This document shows, one piece after another, positions 31,111 through 39,591 of a stretch of DNA of 64,000 nucleotides. Each line of letters opens with the position of its first letter. The stretch's first letter is position 1. The notes under the pieces are model-generated. The model made no database searches. It saw only the letters and a list, made by a program, of their open reading frames with translations, and was not told the origin of the DNA. Source of the stretch: Burkholderia gladioli (GTDB lineage Bacteria; Pseudomonadota; Gammaproteobacteria; Burkholderiales; Burkholderiaceae); the NCBI RefSeq assembly GCF_000959725.1, contig NZ_CP009323.1:2914001-2978000 (forward strand). Reading direction: 5' to 3'. The position numbers and the translations under genes are program-made.

Positions 31111-33450
31111 ATGACCCAACTCGAATCAGGCTGGATGCGTAACGGCGTGATCATCGCCGCGCTGGTGGCGATGCCGACCGTGCTGCAGTCGTTGCTGGTC
31201 CATTACGGCGGCGCGAACATGCCGCTCCTGCTCTACTACCCGTTCATCGCGGGGGTGGCCTGGACCGCGTCGTTCGGCGCGGGGCTGGTCGCCACCCTGC
31301 TCAGCGCGCTGCTGATCTGGCTGCTGTTCCTCGGCGATCCGCTCGCCTATGCGCTGTCGCCGGCCATGCAGGCGATGCAGGTCGGCCTGTTCCTGCTGGT
31401 GGCGGGCGTGGTCTGCGCGGTGGTGGCGGCGTTCCGCCATGCGCGCCTGACCAACGAGACGCTGCGCCGGCGCGAGGCCGCCGCGCGCCAGCACTACGAG
31501 ATCACCCTGGCCTCGCTGACGCAGGGCGTGATGGTGATCGACCCGCTCGGCCGGCTTACCTATCTCAACCCGGTGGCGGTCGCGCTGACCGGGCACCAGA
31601 GCGCGAGCGCGCACGGCAAGCCCTTTCACGAGATCTTCCACGGCTACGACAGCCATGGCGCCAGTTCCCGCGTGGCGGCGCTCGAGCGCGTGCTGGCCGG
31701 CGCGGAGGACGGCGCGGGCACCAGCGAGCTGCACTGGCTGCAGCCGGCGGGGCAGGCCGCGCGCGTGCCTGTCGCGGTGGTGGTCTCGCCGCTGCGCGAT
31801 CCGGACGGCGCGCGCGGCGGCGCGGTGGCGGTGCTGCGCGACGTCAGCGCCGAGCACGAGCGGGCGCTGGCCAACGGCATGCTGCGCCGCCTGGTGGACG
31901 CCTCGCCCGATGCGATCATCGGAGTCGGCGCGGATCGCCGCATCACCAGCTGGAACCCGGCCGCGCAACGCATGTTCGGTTATCCCGAGGCCGACGCGCT
32001 CGGCCACGATATCGACATGCTGGTCGCGCCGCGCTGGCTGGGCCGGCACCCGATCGCCACCGAGGTGGGCGAGGTGCGCGAGGCGATCGGCGGCCTCGAC
32101 GTGCTTTGCCTGGGGGGGGACGGCAAGCGGTTTCGCGTGACGCTGGCCGCCTCGCCCGTGTTCGACGAACAGCAGCGCTGCGTGGCCTTGTCGCTGACGC
32201 TGCGCGATACGCGCGCCCAGCGCCGCCGCGAGCGGCGCAACCATCACCGGCTGCGCGGCGCGCGCGATGCGCGTCGCCAGGCCGACACCTCGAACCGCCT
32301 CAAGGACGAACTGCTGGCGATCGTCTCGCACGAGCTGCGCACGCCGTTGAACGTGATCTACGGCTGGGTCGAGGTGATGCGCAATCCGATCGACGGCGCG
32401 CTGCAGCGACAGGCGATCGACGCGATCGACCGCAGCGCCCGTTCGCTGTCGCGCATGGTGGCCGATATCCTCGACGCCTCCTCGCTGGCCACCGGCAAGC
32501 TGCGGCTCGATCCGATGCCGGTCGACCTGGTGCGCGTGGTCGGCGACGTGGCCGGCTCGTTCGGCACCACCGCCGGCCACGACGGCATCACGCTGGAGAC
32601 CCACTGCGCGTTGGAGGCCTGCGTGGTCTCGGGCGACGCCGAGCGTCTCAAGCAGATGCTCTCCAACCTGCTGTCCAACGCCTTCAAGTTCACGCCGCGC
32701 GGAGGCCGCGTGACGATCGGCTTGACTCGCGACGAGGCGCGCGTACTGCTGACGGTGACCGACACCGGGCAGGGCGTGGTCGCGGATTTCCTGCCGCATG
32801 TGTTCGAGGCGTTCCGCCGCGCGGAGAACTCGCCCGCCTCGCCCAAGCGCGGGCTCGGGCTCGGGCTGTCGATCGTGCGCCACATCGCCGAGCTGCACGG
32901 CGGCGCGGTGCGCGTCGCCAGCGCCGGGCGCGATCTCGGCACCACCTTCGAGGTCGCGCTGCCGGCCGGCTGGCAGCCCTCGGGCGCGATCGCCTGGAGC
33001 GGCCGGCGCGACGACGACGCGCTATCGCGCGAGCGCATCAACCTGGACGGCCAGCGCGTGATGCTGGTCGACGACGACGAGACCTCGCGCACCAGCCTGG
33101 CGGCGGCGCTGGCCACGCTCGGCGCGGCGGTGGTGGTGGCTTCCTCGGGGCGCGACGCGCTGGCCAAGATCGACGGCGCGCGGCCGACCGTGGTGTTGTC
33201 CGACCTGGCGATGCCCGACGGCGACGGCTTCTGGCTGCTCGATGCGCTGCGCGGCGGCGCGCGCACCGCCATCAACGCGCCGATGCTGGCGGTGACCGCG
33301 CATGCCGGGCAGGCCGACGAGCGCCGCGTGCTGGCGGCCGGCTTCAACGGCTATCTGTGCAAGCCGGTCGACATCCAGGTCCTGGCGCGCGAGATCCTGC
33401 GCGCCACCCAGGCGCCGGAGCGATCGCTGACCTCGCCTTCGCGCGACTGA
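31111..33450 (+). CDS. Hybrid sensor histidine kinase with C-terminal receiver
   Basis: A 779-residue membrane kinase from ATG 31111. The N-terminus has about four hydrophobic segments in the first 110 residues (DUF4118-like), then two PAS-like domains (about 125-240, [20 protein letters not shown]; about 250-360, [20 protein letters not shown]). HisKA follows with H407 ([18 protein letters not shown]), then HATPase_c ([33 protein letters not shown]), and a receiver with D698 ([14 protein letters not shown]). It lacks an Hpt domain. It lies directly after the NtrC-type regulator on the same strand and probably signals to it. Ligand unknown. Confidence 0.92.
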   Translation: MTQLESGWMRNGVIIAALVAMPTVLQSLLVHYGGANMPLLLYYPFIAGVAWTASFGAGLVATLLSALLIWLLFLGDPLAYALSPAMQAMQVGLFLLVAGVVCAVVAAFRHARLTNETLRRREAAARQHYEITLASLTQGVMVIDPLGRLTYLNPVAVALTGHQSASAHGKPFHEIFHGYDSHGASSRVAALERVLAGAEDGAGTSELHWLQPAGQAARVPVAVVVSPLRDPDGARGGAVAVLRDVSAEHERALANGMLRRLVDASPDAIIGVGADRRITSWNPAAQRMFGYPEADALGHDIDMLVAPRWLGRHPIATEVGEVREAIGGLDVLCLGGDGKRFRVTLAASPVFDEQQRCVALSLTLRDTRAQRRRERRNHHRLRGARDARRQADTSNRLKDELLAIVSHELRTPLNVIYGWVEVMRNPIDGALQRQAIDAIDRSARSLSRMVADILDASSLATGKLRLDPMPVDLVRVVGDVAGSFGTTAGHDGITLETHCALEACVVSGDAERLKQMLSNLLSNAFKFTPRGGRVTIGLTRDEARVLLTVTDTGQGVVADFLPHVFEAFRRAENSPASPKRGLGLGLSIVRHIAELHGGAVRVASAGRDLGTTFEVALPAGWQPSGAIAWSGRRDDDALSRERINLDGQRVMLVDDDETSRTSLAAALATLGAAVVVASSGRDALAKIDGARPTVVLSDLAMPDGDGFWLLDALRGGARTAINAPMLAVTAHAGQADERRVLAAGFNGYLCKPVDIQVLAREILRATQAPERSLTSPSRD

Positions 33451-33655
33451 GCGCGGCGCGCCGGCGCCGGCGCGCCTCTCTCCGTTCACCCCGTCTGCCG
33501 CCTCTTTGCTTCGCACTGCGATTGATATGGGGGCGCCGCGTCGATTTATCGAGCCGGGCTTGCCGATCGTCCCGACGAGTTCGTAAATCTTTCAAACGGC
33601 TTGACGAAAAGTGCCGCGTCGCCGCCCGGGCCTTGCGTGGCAAGGCGCATGACCC

Positions 33656-33671
33656 GGGCATGGCGCTTGCG
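33656..33671 (+). promoter_or_regulatory. Sigma-54 -24/-12-like promoter (P3)
   Basis: GGGCATG-GCGC-TTGCG: GG-N10-GC spacing with 9 of 12 informative positions. Predicted start is near 33682, 41 bases before the BON-protein ATG. It is the weakest of the six elements. Confidence 0.6.
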
Positions 33672-33722
33672 ATTCCTGCCTTGTCGCCGGCACCGGGCCG
33701 GCTCGCTGCAAGGAGCCCAGGC

Positions 33723-34124
33723 ATGAAGCACCGCAATGCAGACAGGATCTCGTCGACTCCGCGTCGTCTCGCGCGTTCGCGCGGACCGCGCGGCTTGCTG
33801 GCCGTCGCGCTGACGGCCGCCACCGCGTTCTGCGCGAGCGTGCCGTTCGACGCCGGCGCGGACACGGGCGACACGGTCGCCTCGGCCACTCACTCGGCTG
33901 GCGCGAAGATGCGCGACATGGCCGTCACCACCAAGGCCAAGGCCGCGCTGGTGCAGGCCAGCGGGCTGTCCTCGGACGACGTGCACGTCAGCACGCGCCA
34001 GGGCCACGTGACGCTCACCGGCAGCGTGCCCGACGAATCGCAGCGCCCGCTCGCGGTGGCCGCGGTGAAGAGCGTGGACGGCGTGCGCTCGGTGCAGGAC
34101 CAACTGACCATCCACCCGAAGTAA
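33723..34124 (+). CDS. Secreted BON-domain protein (OsmY-like)
   Basis: A 133-residue exported protein from ATG 33723. An arginine-rich N-terminus and hydrophobic stretch (GLLAVALTAATAFCASVPFD) form a signal peptide, with cleavage probably around residues 43-46. Residues about 65-132 are a single BON domain (TTKAKAALVQASGLSSDDVH; VSTRQGHVTLTGSVPDESQR; VKSVDGVRSVQDQLTIHPK), the periplasmic lipid-associated fold of OsmY. A sigma-54-like element lies 41 bases before the predicted leader end. The gene's last codons are part of a 14-bp tandem repeat that continues past the stop. Confidence 0.88.
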   Translation: MKHRNADRISSTPRRLARSRGPRGLLAVALTAATAFCASVPFDAGADTGDTVASATHSAGAKMRDMAVTTKAKAALVQASGLSSDDVHVSTRQGHVTLTGSVPDESQRPLAVAAVKSVDGVRSVQDQLTIHPK

Positions 34125-34157
34125 GCTGGCCGAAGTGAGTCGGCCGAAGTAAGTCAG
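34116..34157 (+). repeat. Three tandem copies of a 14-bp unit
   Basis: CCGAAGTAAGCTGG (34116-34129), CCGAAGTGAGTCGG (34130-34143) and CCGAAGTAAGTCAG (34144-34157). The first copy contains the BON gene stop codon; the others are intergenic. Confidence 0.85.
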
Positions 34158-34252
34158 CGATAGCGGCCGGTTCCGCTGCGGGCCGGAGCGGGCTGCGTGC
34201 CGCGCCCGAGGCGGCTGGCAGGGCCGATCCCATCTCATCGAGGAGAGCGAGG

Positions 34253-34885
34253 ATGAAACGAACCAGGACAGCCGGCCGCCAGGGCCGGCGAATGGTGGCG
34301 CTCGCCATCGCGCTGGGTGCGGCCTGCGCGGCGTCGGCGCAGACCAACCCGAACCCGACGCCGCACGAGCCTCCCGCCGCCGATCCGCGCGTCGGCGCGG
34401 AGATCGTCAAGCCGGCCTCGCCGGTCGGCGACAGCGAGATCGCCAAGCGCCCGCAAGGCATCGATCCGGAATTCGTCGACAAGGCCGCGATCGCCGGCAA
34501 GCGCGAGGTGCAGGCCAGCCAGTTGGCGATCGAACAATCGGCTTCGCCCGCGGTGCGCGAGTTCGCCAAGATGATGCTGGACGACCACGGACGCGCCAAC
34601 GAGGCGCTGCGCACGATCGCCGCGAAGGTCGGCGTGCCCGCGCAGGCGGCGATGATCGTCGATCCCGACATCGACGCGCTGCGCAACAAGCGCGGTCACG
34701 ATTTCGATGTCGCCTACGTGGCGATCGCGGGGCCGGCCGCGCACCGCCAGGCGATCCGGCTGTTCTCGGCCGAGGCGCGCGGCGGGCATTCGACCGAGTT
34801 GCGCGGCTTCGCGCAGGACAGCCTGCCGATGCTGCGCAAGCATCTGGCGGCGGCGCGCACGCTGGCGCGCGAGGTGGGGCGCTGA
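34253..34885 (+). CDS. DUF4142 family secreted protein
   Basis: A 210-residue exported protein with signal peptide (MVALAIALGAACAASAQ; cleavage near residue 30). After a proline-rich linker, residues about 70-205 form the DUF4142 ferritin-like helical bundle (PEFVDKAAIAGKREVQASQL; AVREFAKMMLDDHGRANEAL; AHRQAIRLFSAEARGGHSTE). Members are common in stress-linked clusters; function is unknown. GAGGAGAGCGAGG precedes the ATG. It lies 128 bases after the BON gene and 67 bases before the next helical-protein gene, likely one transcript. Confidence 0.88.
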   Translation: MKRTRTAGRQGRRMVALAIALGAACAASAQTNPNPTPHEPPAADPRVGAEIVKPASPVGDSEIAKRPQGIDPEFVDKAAIAGKREVQASQLAIEQSASPAVREFAKMMLDDHGRANEALRTIAAKVGVPAQAAMIVDPDIDALRNKRGHDFDVAYVAIAGPAAHRQAIRLFSAEARGGHSTELRGFAQDSLPMLRKHLAAARTLAREVGR

Positions 34886-34952
34886 GAGCGCGCGCCGTTC
34901 GTGCCGCCGGCCGGGCCGGCGGCGCTCGATGGACTGGAAGGGAGGAAACGGG

Positions 34953-35567
34953 ATGACGACGCGTGTCGATCGCGAGGGATTGCATCAACTGCTGGACCAG
35001 GCGCATGAAACCACGCTGCGCGCGATGGCCGTCTACGACGCCGCGCTGGCCGCCACCACGCACGAGGAACTGGCCGCCGAATGGCGGCTGCATCGCGAGG
35101 CCGCGCACCGCCGCGCCCAGGTGCTGGCCGATGTCTTCGACGCGCTCGGCCTCGACGTCGAGGCCAGCTCGCGCGTGCGCACCGCCGCGGCCGCGCTCGG
35201 CAAGTCCCTGCTCGAGGTGATCGCCTACGCGGTGCAGGGCGGGGATCGCGCGGCCGCCGAGCGGGTCGCCACCGAGTGCGTGCTGCTGGTCGAGACGCGC
35301 GACCAGTTGCATCGCAAGCTGCTGGCGATCGCGGCCGAACGCTCCGCCGGGCCGGTCGCGCAGGTGTTGAAGGACGCCGTCGAGGCGCTCGAGGCGCAGG
35401 TCGATCCGCTGGCCCTGCACACGCTGGGCTGGTCGCGCGAGCTGTGGATCGATGCGCTCGGGCTCGCGGCCGTGCTGCCGCCGCCCGAGGAAGTCGCGCC
35501 GGCCGCCGTGGCGGGCGAGGCCGTCGCCAGCCACGCGGCGCGTGCGCGAGGCGGCCTGGCGCATTGA
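34953..35567 (+). CDS. Helical (ferritin-like?) protein of unknown function
   Basis: A 204-residue soluble protein from ATG 34953, preceded by GGGAGGAAA. It has no signal peptide. It is almost entirely alpha-helical in pattern with conserved-looking E/H positions (LLDQAHETTLRAMAVYDAAL; EELAAEWRLHREAAHRRAQV; ATECVLLVETRDQLHRKLLA), reminiscent of a four-helix ferritin-like bundle such as PA2169/DUF2383-type stress proteins, but I cannot assign the family with confidence. The C-terminal 40 residues are alanine- and proline-rich. It follows DUF4142 in the same direction and is convergent with the PRC-barrel gene. Confidence 0.72.
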   Translation: MTTRVDREGLHQLLDQAHETTLRAMAVYDAALAATTHEELAAEWRLHREAAHRRAQVLADVFDALGLDVEASSRVRTAAAALGKSLLEVIAYAVQGGDRAAAERVATECVLLVETRDQLHRKLLAIAAERSAGPVAQVLKDAVEALEAQVDPLALHTLGWSRELWIDALGLAAVLPPPEEVAPAAVAGEAVASHAARARGGLAH

Positions 35568-35612
35568 TACCGCGGTCGCCGAGCGCCGTCTCGACACGAA
35601 AATGCGAGCCGC

Positions 35613-35642
35613 AAAAAAAGAGAGCGTCCTGGCTGGACGCTC
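35613..35642 (-). terminator. Intrinsic terminator of the PRC-barrel operon (minus strand)
   Basis: A perfect 8-bp stem (35622-35629 with 35635-35642) with a 5-nt loop; on the minus strand it is followed by TCTTTTTTT (A-run at 35613-35619). Confidence 0.9.
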
Positions 35643-35667
35643 CTGGAAACGTGACGACCGTAGCAGA

Positions 35668-36204
35668 TCAATGGCGGTCGTCGCGTGGTTCGGATCGCGA
35701 TTCGGGCCGGTTCGGCGAGCTTTCGTGCGGAGGTTCGTCCAGGCCGGTATCGACGTCGAAGCGGCCGAGATCGGCGGGATCCCAGCCGGTGGCCGCGGCG
35801 CCGGCCGGCTCGCGGGTGTGCACCCATTCGGCATCGGCGAAGCTCGGCCAGTGATGGCGATCGAAGCCTGGCGCCTCGCGTACCTGCTGCGAGGTGACCG
35901 GCAGCACGAAGCACTTGCGATCGGTGTCGAGCGTCAGCTCGTGCCAGGGCACGGCCAGCAGCTTGTCGCCGATGCCGAGCAGGCCGCCGCTGGACAGCAC
36001 CGCGTAGGCGATGCGGCCGCCGCGCACGTCCAGCATGATGTCCTTGATATGGCCGACCTGGACGCCGTCGGTGGCATAGACGCGGTTGCCGTCCAGCCTC
36101 GAGGCGGCCATCACCTCGGGGCCGGGGCCGCTGGAATCGGCGGGCCGGCCGATGATGCGCTCGGGCACGCGGGTGGCGCCCTGGGTCTCGGGATGCAGGT
36201 TCAT
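35668..36204 (-). CDS. PRC-barrel domain protein
   Basis: A 178-residue soluble protein. Residues about 30-100 are a PRC-barrel (VMAASRLDGNRVYATDGVQV; GHIKDIMLDVRGGRIAYAVL; LGIGDKLLAVPWHELTLD), a beta-barrel module known from photosynthetic reaction centre H and RimM and frequent in stress-inducible bacterial proteins. The C-terminal tail is acidic and rich in D, R, S and P. It lies 47 bases downstream of the 92-residue protein gene, in a short operon that starts at sigma-54 promoter P4 and ends in a strong intrinsic terminator. Confidence 0.87.
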   Translation of the reverse strand: MNLHPETQGATRVPERIIGRPADSSGPGPEVMAASRLDGNRVYATDGVQVGHIKDIMLDVRGGRIAYAVLSSGGLLGIGDKLLAVPWHELTLDTDRKCFVLPVTSQQVREAPGFDRHHWPSFADAEWVHTREPAGAAATGWDPADLGRFDVDTGLDEPPHESSPNRPESRSEPRDDRH

Positions 36205-36251
36205 CTTCGACCTCCTGGTGCAAGGAGCTGCTGCAATGAGCGCTCGCCCGT

Positions 36252-36530
36252 TCAGGGCGAGCCCGGTTCGCCGCGGTGAGGCGGCTGGTGGGCGGGCGTG
36301 GCCGGATCGATGCGGGTCACGCCGCCGGTGGCCGGCGGGTCGCTGGCCGGGAAGGTGTCCTCGAGCGCGCGGTCGATGCGCCGCTCCTCGGTGGGACGCG
36401 CGGGCTGCTGGCGCGGCGGAGGCTGGTCCTTGCCGGCGGCCTGGGCTTGCCCATGGTCGTGCACCCGCTGCGGTGGCCGGCTCTCGACTTCCGCCGAGCT
36501 TGGGAATGGGGATCGGTTAAAGGATCGCAT
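36252..36530 (-). CDS. Small hydrophilic protein with FPASDPPA motif
   Basis: A 92-residue protein rich in P, R, Q and E with no hydrophobic segment. It contains RRIDRALEDTFPASDPPATG, a motif I recognise from many short uncharacterised bacterial proteins (E-D/E-S/T-FPASDPP), often found near stress genes; no function is known to me. The Shine-Dalgarno GGAGG is visible on the minus strand just upstream. Sigma-54 promoter P4 ends 34 bases before the start, giving a predicted leader of about 23 bases. It is the first gene of a two-gene operon with the PRC-barrel protein. Confidence 0.8.
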   Translation of the reverse strand: MRSFNRSPFPSSAEVESRPPQRVHDHGQAQAAGKDQPPPRQQPARPTEERRIDRALEDTFPASDPPATGGVTRIDPATPAHQPPHRGEPGSP

Positions 36531-36563
36531 CGCTTGCCCTCCGAGTGATCATGCTTTCGTTCC

Positions 36564-36579
36564 AGCAAGCCGCGTGCCG
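36564..36579 (-). promoter_or_regulatory. Sigma-54 -24/-12 promoter (P4), minus strand
   Basis: CGGCACG-CGGC-TTGCT on the minus strand: the same 16-mer as P2, 10 kb away. 11 of 12 informative positions match. Predicted start is near 36553, 23 bases before the 92-residue gene. Confidence 0.87.
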
Positions 36580-36632
36580 AGCCGCGCCGCCCGTTGCGGG
36601 CGGCACGGCGGTCCGTGGCGCGCGCCGGGCGT

Positions 36633-36647
36633 CTGAAAAATTTTCAG
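36633..36647. promoter_or_regulatory. Perfect palindrome between divergent sigma-54 promoters P4 and P5
   Basis: CTGAAAA-A-TTTTCAG, 53 bp from P4 and 95 bp from P5. The position is right for an upstream activator site of an NtrC-type protein; the binding protein is unknown. Confidence 0.5.
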
Positions 36648-36742
36648 TGCCGGATGTAAGGAATGCCCAGGGCGCGCGATCAACGGCGGCCGGACCCGGT
36701 TCCGGCGCGGCGGCGGCCGGGCTGGATCGTCATCGCGCAGCC

Positions 36743-36758
36743 TGGCATACGAATTGCA
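36743..36758 (+). promoter_or_regulatory. Sigma-54 -24/-12 promoter (P5), plus strand
   Basis: TGGCATA-CGAA-TTGCA: 10 of 12 informative positions match, with GG-N10-GC. Predicted start is near 36769, 25 bases before the GTG of the proline-rich protein gene. Confidence 0.82.
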
Positions 36759-36793
36759 GTATTTGCCGCTGACTCGCATTAGGAGGACCGACC

Positions 36794-37057
36794 GTGGAGC
36801 CTGTGTCAGCTTCGCCGCCCGGGTTCGCCATGTCCGGTGCATGGGGCTTCGCCGGCTGGCCAACCGGCATCTCGCTGCATCGACCCGAGCCGCCGTATCC
36901 CCAGATCGACGATCCCGATCCGCAGCCCGACGAGGGCGACGACGGGCCGCCCGATCCGCCGGCGCCGCAGCATCCGCCGGCGGGCGATCCGCCCTCGCGC
37001 GAGCCACCCGAGCGGGTGGCGTGGCTTCGCGAGGCAGGATGCATGCGGCGCGGGTAA
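36794..37057 (+). CDS. Small proline-rich protein, GTG start
   Basis: An 87-residue protein of unknown function. The start GTG 36794 is supported by AGGAGG at 36781-36786 and by promoter P5 just upstream. The first 30 residues are mildly hydrophobic with aromatic residues (GFAMSGAWGFAGWPTGISLH), followed by an acidic proline-rich section (PEPPYPQIDDPDPQPDEGDD, then DPPAPQHPPAGDPPS) and a basic end. An antisense open frame overlaps it completely but lacks a ribosome-binding site. The gene precedes the MipA/OmpV gene by 145 bases. Confidence 0.65.
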   Translation: MEPVSASPPGFAMSGAWGFAGWPTGISLHRPEPPYPQIDDPDPQPDEGDDGPPDPPAPQHPPAGDPPSREPPERVAWLREAGCMRRG

Positions 37058-37202
37058 CATGAGCGAGGGCAACATGCGCAGCCGCGGTGCGACCGCCGGC
37101 TTGCGCGCGCCGCGCCGCGTTCTTCATGCGGCGGTGCACGGCGTGCGCGGGCTTGCGTCGGGACTCTTCCAGTAGAACTGACAACACCAAGAGGATGAGC
37201 TG

Positions 37203-38108
37203 ATGATTCGATGCCGTGCCGTTTCCGTCCCCCCGCGCCGCGCCCGCCCGATGCCGCGCCGCGCGATCGTGCCCTCACGGCTCACCCTGCTGGCCTTGTG
37301 CTGCGCGGCCAGCGTCACCACGGCCCGCGCACAGACGCCGGGCCCCTTGAGCGAATGGCAGTACTCGGCCGGCGTGCCGCTCGAGAAGCTGTTCAATCCG
37401 AACCCGAAGGAAAACTGGCAGACCAGCATCGGCATCGCCTCGACCTTCCGGCCACGCTATGACGGCTCGGACCAGTATCGTGCGATGGCGGGCCCGAGCA
37501 TCGACATCCGCTACCGCGACCTGTTCTTCCTGTCGACCGGCGAGGGGCTCGGCGTGAACTTCCTGCGCGGCCAGAACTGGCGCGCCACGCTGTCGGTCGG
37601 CTACGACCTGGGGCGGCGTTCGGCCGACGATCTCGGCCACCTGCATGGTCTCGACAACATCAATCCGGCGGCCAAAATCAAGCTGTCGGCCGACTACGTG
37701 CTCTCCAAGCGCTTCCCGCTGGTGCTGCGCGGCGATGTGCAGCGCAGCATCGGCGGCGCGAACGGCTGGGTGGCCGACTTCGCCGCCTACATGCCGCTGC
37801 CGGGCAGCTCCGAGCACTTCTTCTGGTTCGCCGGGCCGAACGTGACCTTCGCCGATTCGCGCTACATGAACAGCTGGTTCGGCGTGAACCCCGCCGCCTC
37901 GGCGCGCTCGGGTATTCCGGAGTATTCTGCCAAGGCAGGCCTGAGGTCCTACGGCGGCGGCATCACGATGGTCTGGTACTTCCGCAAGCACTGGTTCATG
38001 ACCGCGGACGGCGCGATTCAGCAGCTGGTCGGCAGCGCGCGCCACAGTCCCATCACGCAGAGCTCGGCAAACGCCACGTTCGACCTGTCGATCAATTACC
38101 AGTTCTAG
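37203..38108 (+). CDS. MipA/OmpV family outer-membrane protein
   Basis: A 301-residue predicted outer-membrane beta-barrel. The signal peptide (LTLLALCCAASVTTARA) is preceded by an unusually long arginine-rich N-region, so an internal start (M18) is possible. The body has alternating amphipathic strands typical of MipA/OmpV: WQTSIGIASTFRPRYDGSDQ, GPSIDIRYRDLFFLSTGEGL, FLRGQNWRATLSVGYDLGRR, and the terminal strand ATFDLSINYQF ending in phenylalanine as barrel proteins do. MipA proteins scaffold murein enzymes in E. coli; here the role is unknown. It is probably served by sigma-54 promoter P5; a strong hairpin follows. Confidence 0.9.
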   Translation: MIRCRAVSVPPRRARPMPRRAIVPSRLTLLALCCAASVTTARAQTPGPLSEWQYSAGVPLEKLFNPNPKENWQTSIGIASTFRPRYDGSDQYRAMAGPSIDIRYRDLFFLSTGEGLGVNFLRGQNWRATLSVGYDLGRRSADDLGHLHGLDNINPAAKIKLSADYVLSKRFPLVLRGDVQRSIGGANGWVADFAAYMPLPGSSEHFFWFAGPNVTFADSRYMNSWFGVNPAASARSGIPEYSAKAGLRSYGGGITMVWYFRKHWFMTADGAIQQLVGSARHSPITQSSANATFDLSINYQF

Positions 38109-38144
38109 TCCGGCCGCGTCCTCGCGCGTCGGGCGGTTCGATTG

Positions 38145-38177
38145 GCGAGCGCCGGGCTTCGTGCCCGGCGCTCGCCC
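38145..38177 (+). terminator. Strong hairpin after the MipA/OmpV gene
   Basis: A perfect 14-bp stem (38145-38158 with 38164-38177) with a TTCGT loop; only a weak GTTT follows. It may be a terminator, or an attenuating hairpin before the next gene 23 bases on. Confidence 0.7.
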
Positions 38178-38200
38178 GGTGTTTCGACCTGGAGGAGACG

Positions 38201-38692
38201 ATGGAACAGAATCATTCGGAAACCGAAGCAGCCGGCAAGCCGGCGGCGGCCGATCGCAGGCTCACGCCCGAGCGGATCGCCGCGAAGATGCCGACCGGGC
38301 TGCCGCCGATCGACCGCGCGCGTTATGCGCTGCTCGAGCACGGCGATCCGGTGCGTCGCGCGGCAAGCCGCATCGCGACGCTCGACAACGCCAACATGGG
38401 TGCCTCCGACAGCTGCGTCGACGTCGACGGCAAGAGCTTCGACGCCCATCGCGACGCGCCGCACTGGCGCGATAACGTGATCCATTCGAACGCCTCGCTC
38501 GACGACAGCGTGAGCACGCCCGACGACGGCCTGGCCGGTTTCGCCAGCCGTCGCGGCGGCTCGCAGCCGGCCGTCGAGACACGGCTGGGCTGGCAGGTCA
38601 GCCAGGCCGGCATCGTCGACGCGGGCCGCACCTACGGCGCGCGCACCGAGCGCGTGATCCGGCTCGAACCCGCGGGCCCGTCCTCGAGCTGA
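38201..38692 (+). CDS. Hydrophilic protein of unknown function
   Basis: A 163-residue protein from ATG 38201 with GGAGGAG just upstream. Not recognised. It has no signal or membrane segment; it is charged and polar (DRRLTPERIAAKMPTGLPPI; DNANMGASDSCVDVDGKSFD) with a single cysteine at about residue 71. It lies downstream of the MipA/OmpV gene and is closed by a perfect 13-bp hairpin shared with the convergent DUF4397 lipoprotein gene. GC and codon use match its neighbours. Confidence 0.72.
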   Translation: MEQNHSETEAAGKPAAADRRLTPERIAAKMPTGLPPIDRARYALLEHGDPVRRAASRIATLDNANMGASDSCVDVDGKSFDAHRDAPHWRDNVIHSNASLDDSVSTPDDGLAGFASRRGGSQPAVETRLGWQVSQAGIVDAGRTYGARTERVIRLEPAGPSSS

Positions 38693-38738
38693 GGCCGGCG
38701 CCGGCGCGGTTCACTTGCGCGGCACGACTCCCAATGGC

Positions 38739-38767
38739 ACGACGCCCCGCTCGAAGCGGGGCGTCGT
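38739..38767. terminator. Hairpin between convergent genes
   Basis: A perfect 13-bp stem (38739-38751 with 38755-38767) with a CGA loop lies between the stops of the 163-residue gene and the DUF4397 gene. It has no clear T-run on either side. Confidence 0.7.
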
Positions 38768-38814
38768 CGTATTGCGCTGCGCGCGTCGCGTGGCGCGACG
38801 CGCGGCGGCGAGGC

Positions 38815-39591
38815 TTATTGCCCTTGCGGACCCAGTTCCTGCGCCGAGGTATCGGCATCGTTGCCCTGCGCCACCAGCACGTGGATGTCGTTCGGCACCA
38901 CGTCCTTGATGCCGCCGGCCGGAATCGTCAGCACCAGCCAGTCGGCGTTGTCCGATAGCGTGACCGGCGCGGTGGTCAGGATCGGCGTCTTCGAACCGGT
39001 GGAGGTGACGACCACCTGGACGCTGGCGCCCTCGATGTAGATCGAATCCTGCCCGCTGGCCGGCACCGCGCCCTGGTAGGCCAGGCCCGGCATGGTCGGG
39101 GCAATCGCGCTGATGTCGGTCTTGCCCGCCGGCACCACGTAGATGTCGACGTTCTGCGCGTTCGGCGAGGCATTGAAGCCGCGCACGCGCGCCTTGTCCG
39201 ACAGCAGGCCCTTGGCGTAGGGGTCGTCGATCACCGAGATCGGCGCCGAGGTGCTCGGCAGCGCGATGGTGGTGTAGTGATGGCCGTTGGCGGTCGAGAA
39301 GCCCTGCGAACCCAGCGTGACGGTGGTGCCGTTGGCGTCGTACGAAGCGGTCTGGTTGCCGGTGCCGAGGTCGGCGTAGCGCGTCACGCCCTTGTAGGCG
39401 ATGTTGGCGGTGTTGACCTGGCCGTTCAGGTAGTAGTCGAGATTGGGGCCGAGCGGCACCGCGTTGATGAAGCGCGCCTGCGGCTTCGAGACGCCGATGA
39501 TGGTGCCGACGTCGTTGCCGTCATCGCCGCCGCATGCGCTGAGCATGGCCACCGCGGACACCATCACGGCCAGGGTACGTAGTCCTTTCAT
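38815..39591 (-). CDS. DUF4397 domain lipoprotein
   Basis: A 258-residue predicted lipoprotein. I chose ATG 39589-39591 (MKGLRTLAVMVSAVAMLSAC) with GAGAGGAAAG just upstream; C20 is the lipidated cysteine. The mature part is made of beta-strand-rich repeats of the DUF4397 type (ARFINAVPLGPNLDYYLNGQ; VRGFNASPNAQNVDIYVVPA), a fold frequent in cell-envelope proteins of unknown role. It is divergent from rpoN across about 500 bp and convergent with the 163-residue gene. I see no sigma-54 element in its own direction. Confidence 0.88.
   Translation of the reverse strand: MKGLRTLAVMVSAVAMLSACGGDDGNDVGTIIGVSKPQARFINAVPLGPNLDYYLNGQVNTANIAYKGVTRYADLGTGNQTASYDANGTTVTLGSQGFSTANGHHYTTIALPSTSAPISVIDDPYAKGLLSDKARVRGFNASPNAQNVDIYVVPAGKTDISAIAPTMPGLAYQGAVPASGQDSIYIEGASVQVVVTSTGSKTPILTTAPVTLSDNADWLVLTIPAGGIKDVVPNDIHVLVAQGNDADTSAQELGPQGQ

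Noticed and set aside
36806..37075. Minus-strand frame over the proline-rich protein gene
   Set aside because: Lacks a ribosome-binding site and promoter; the plus-strand gene has both AGGAGG and a -24/-12 element.
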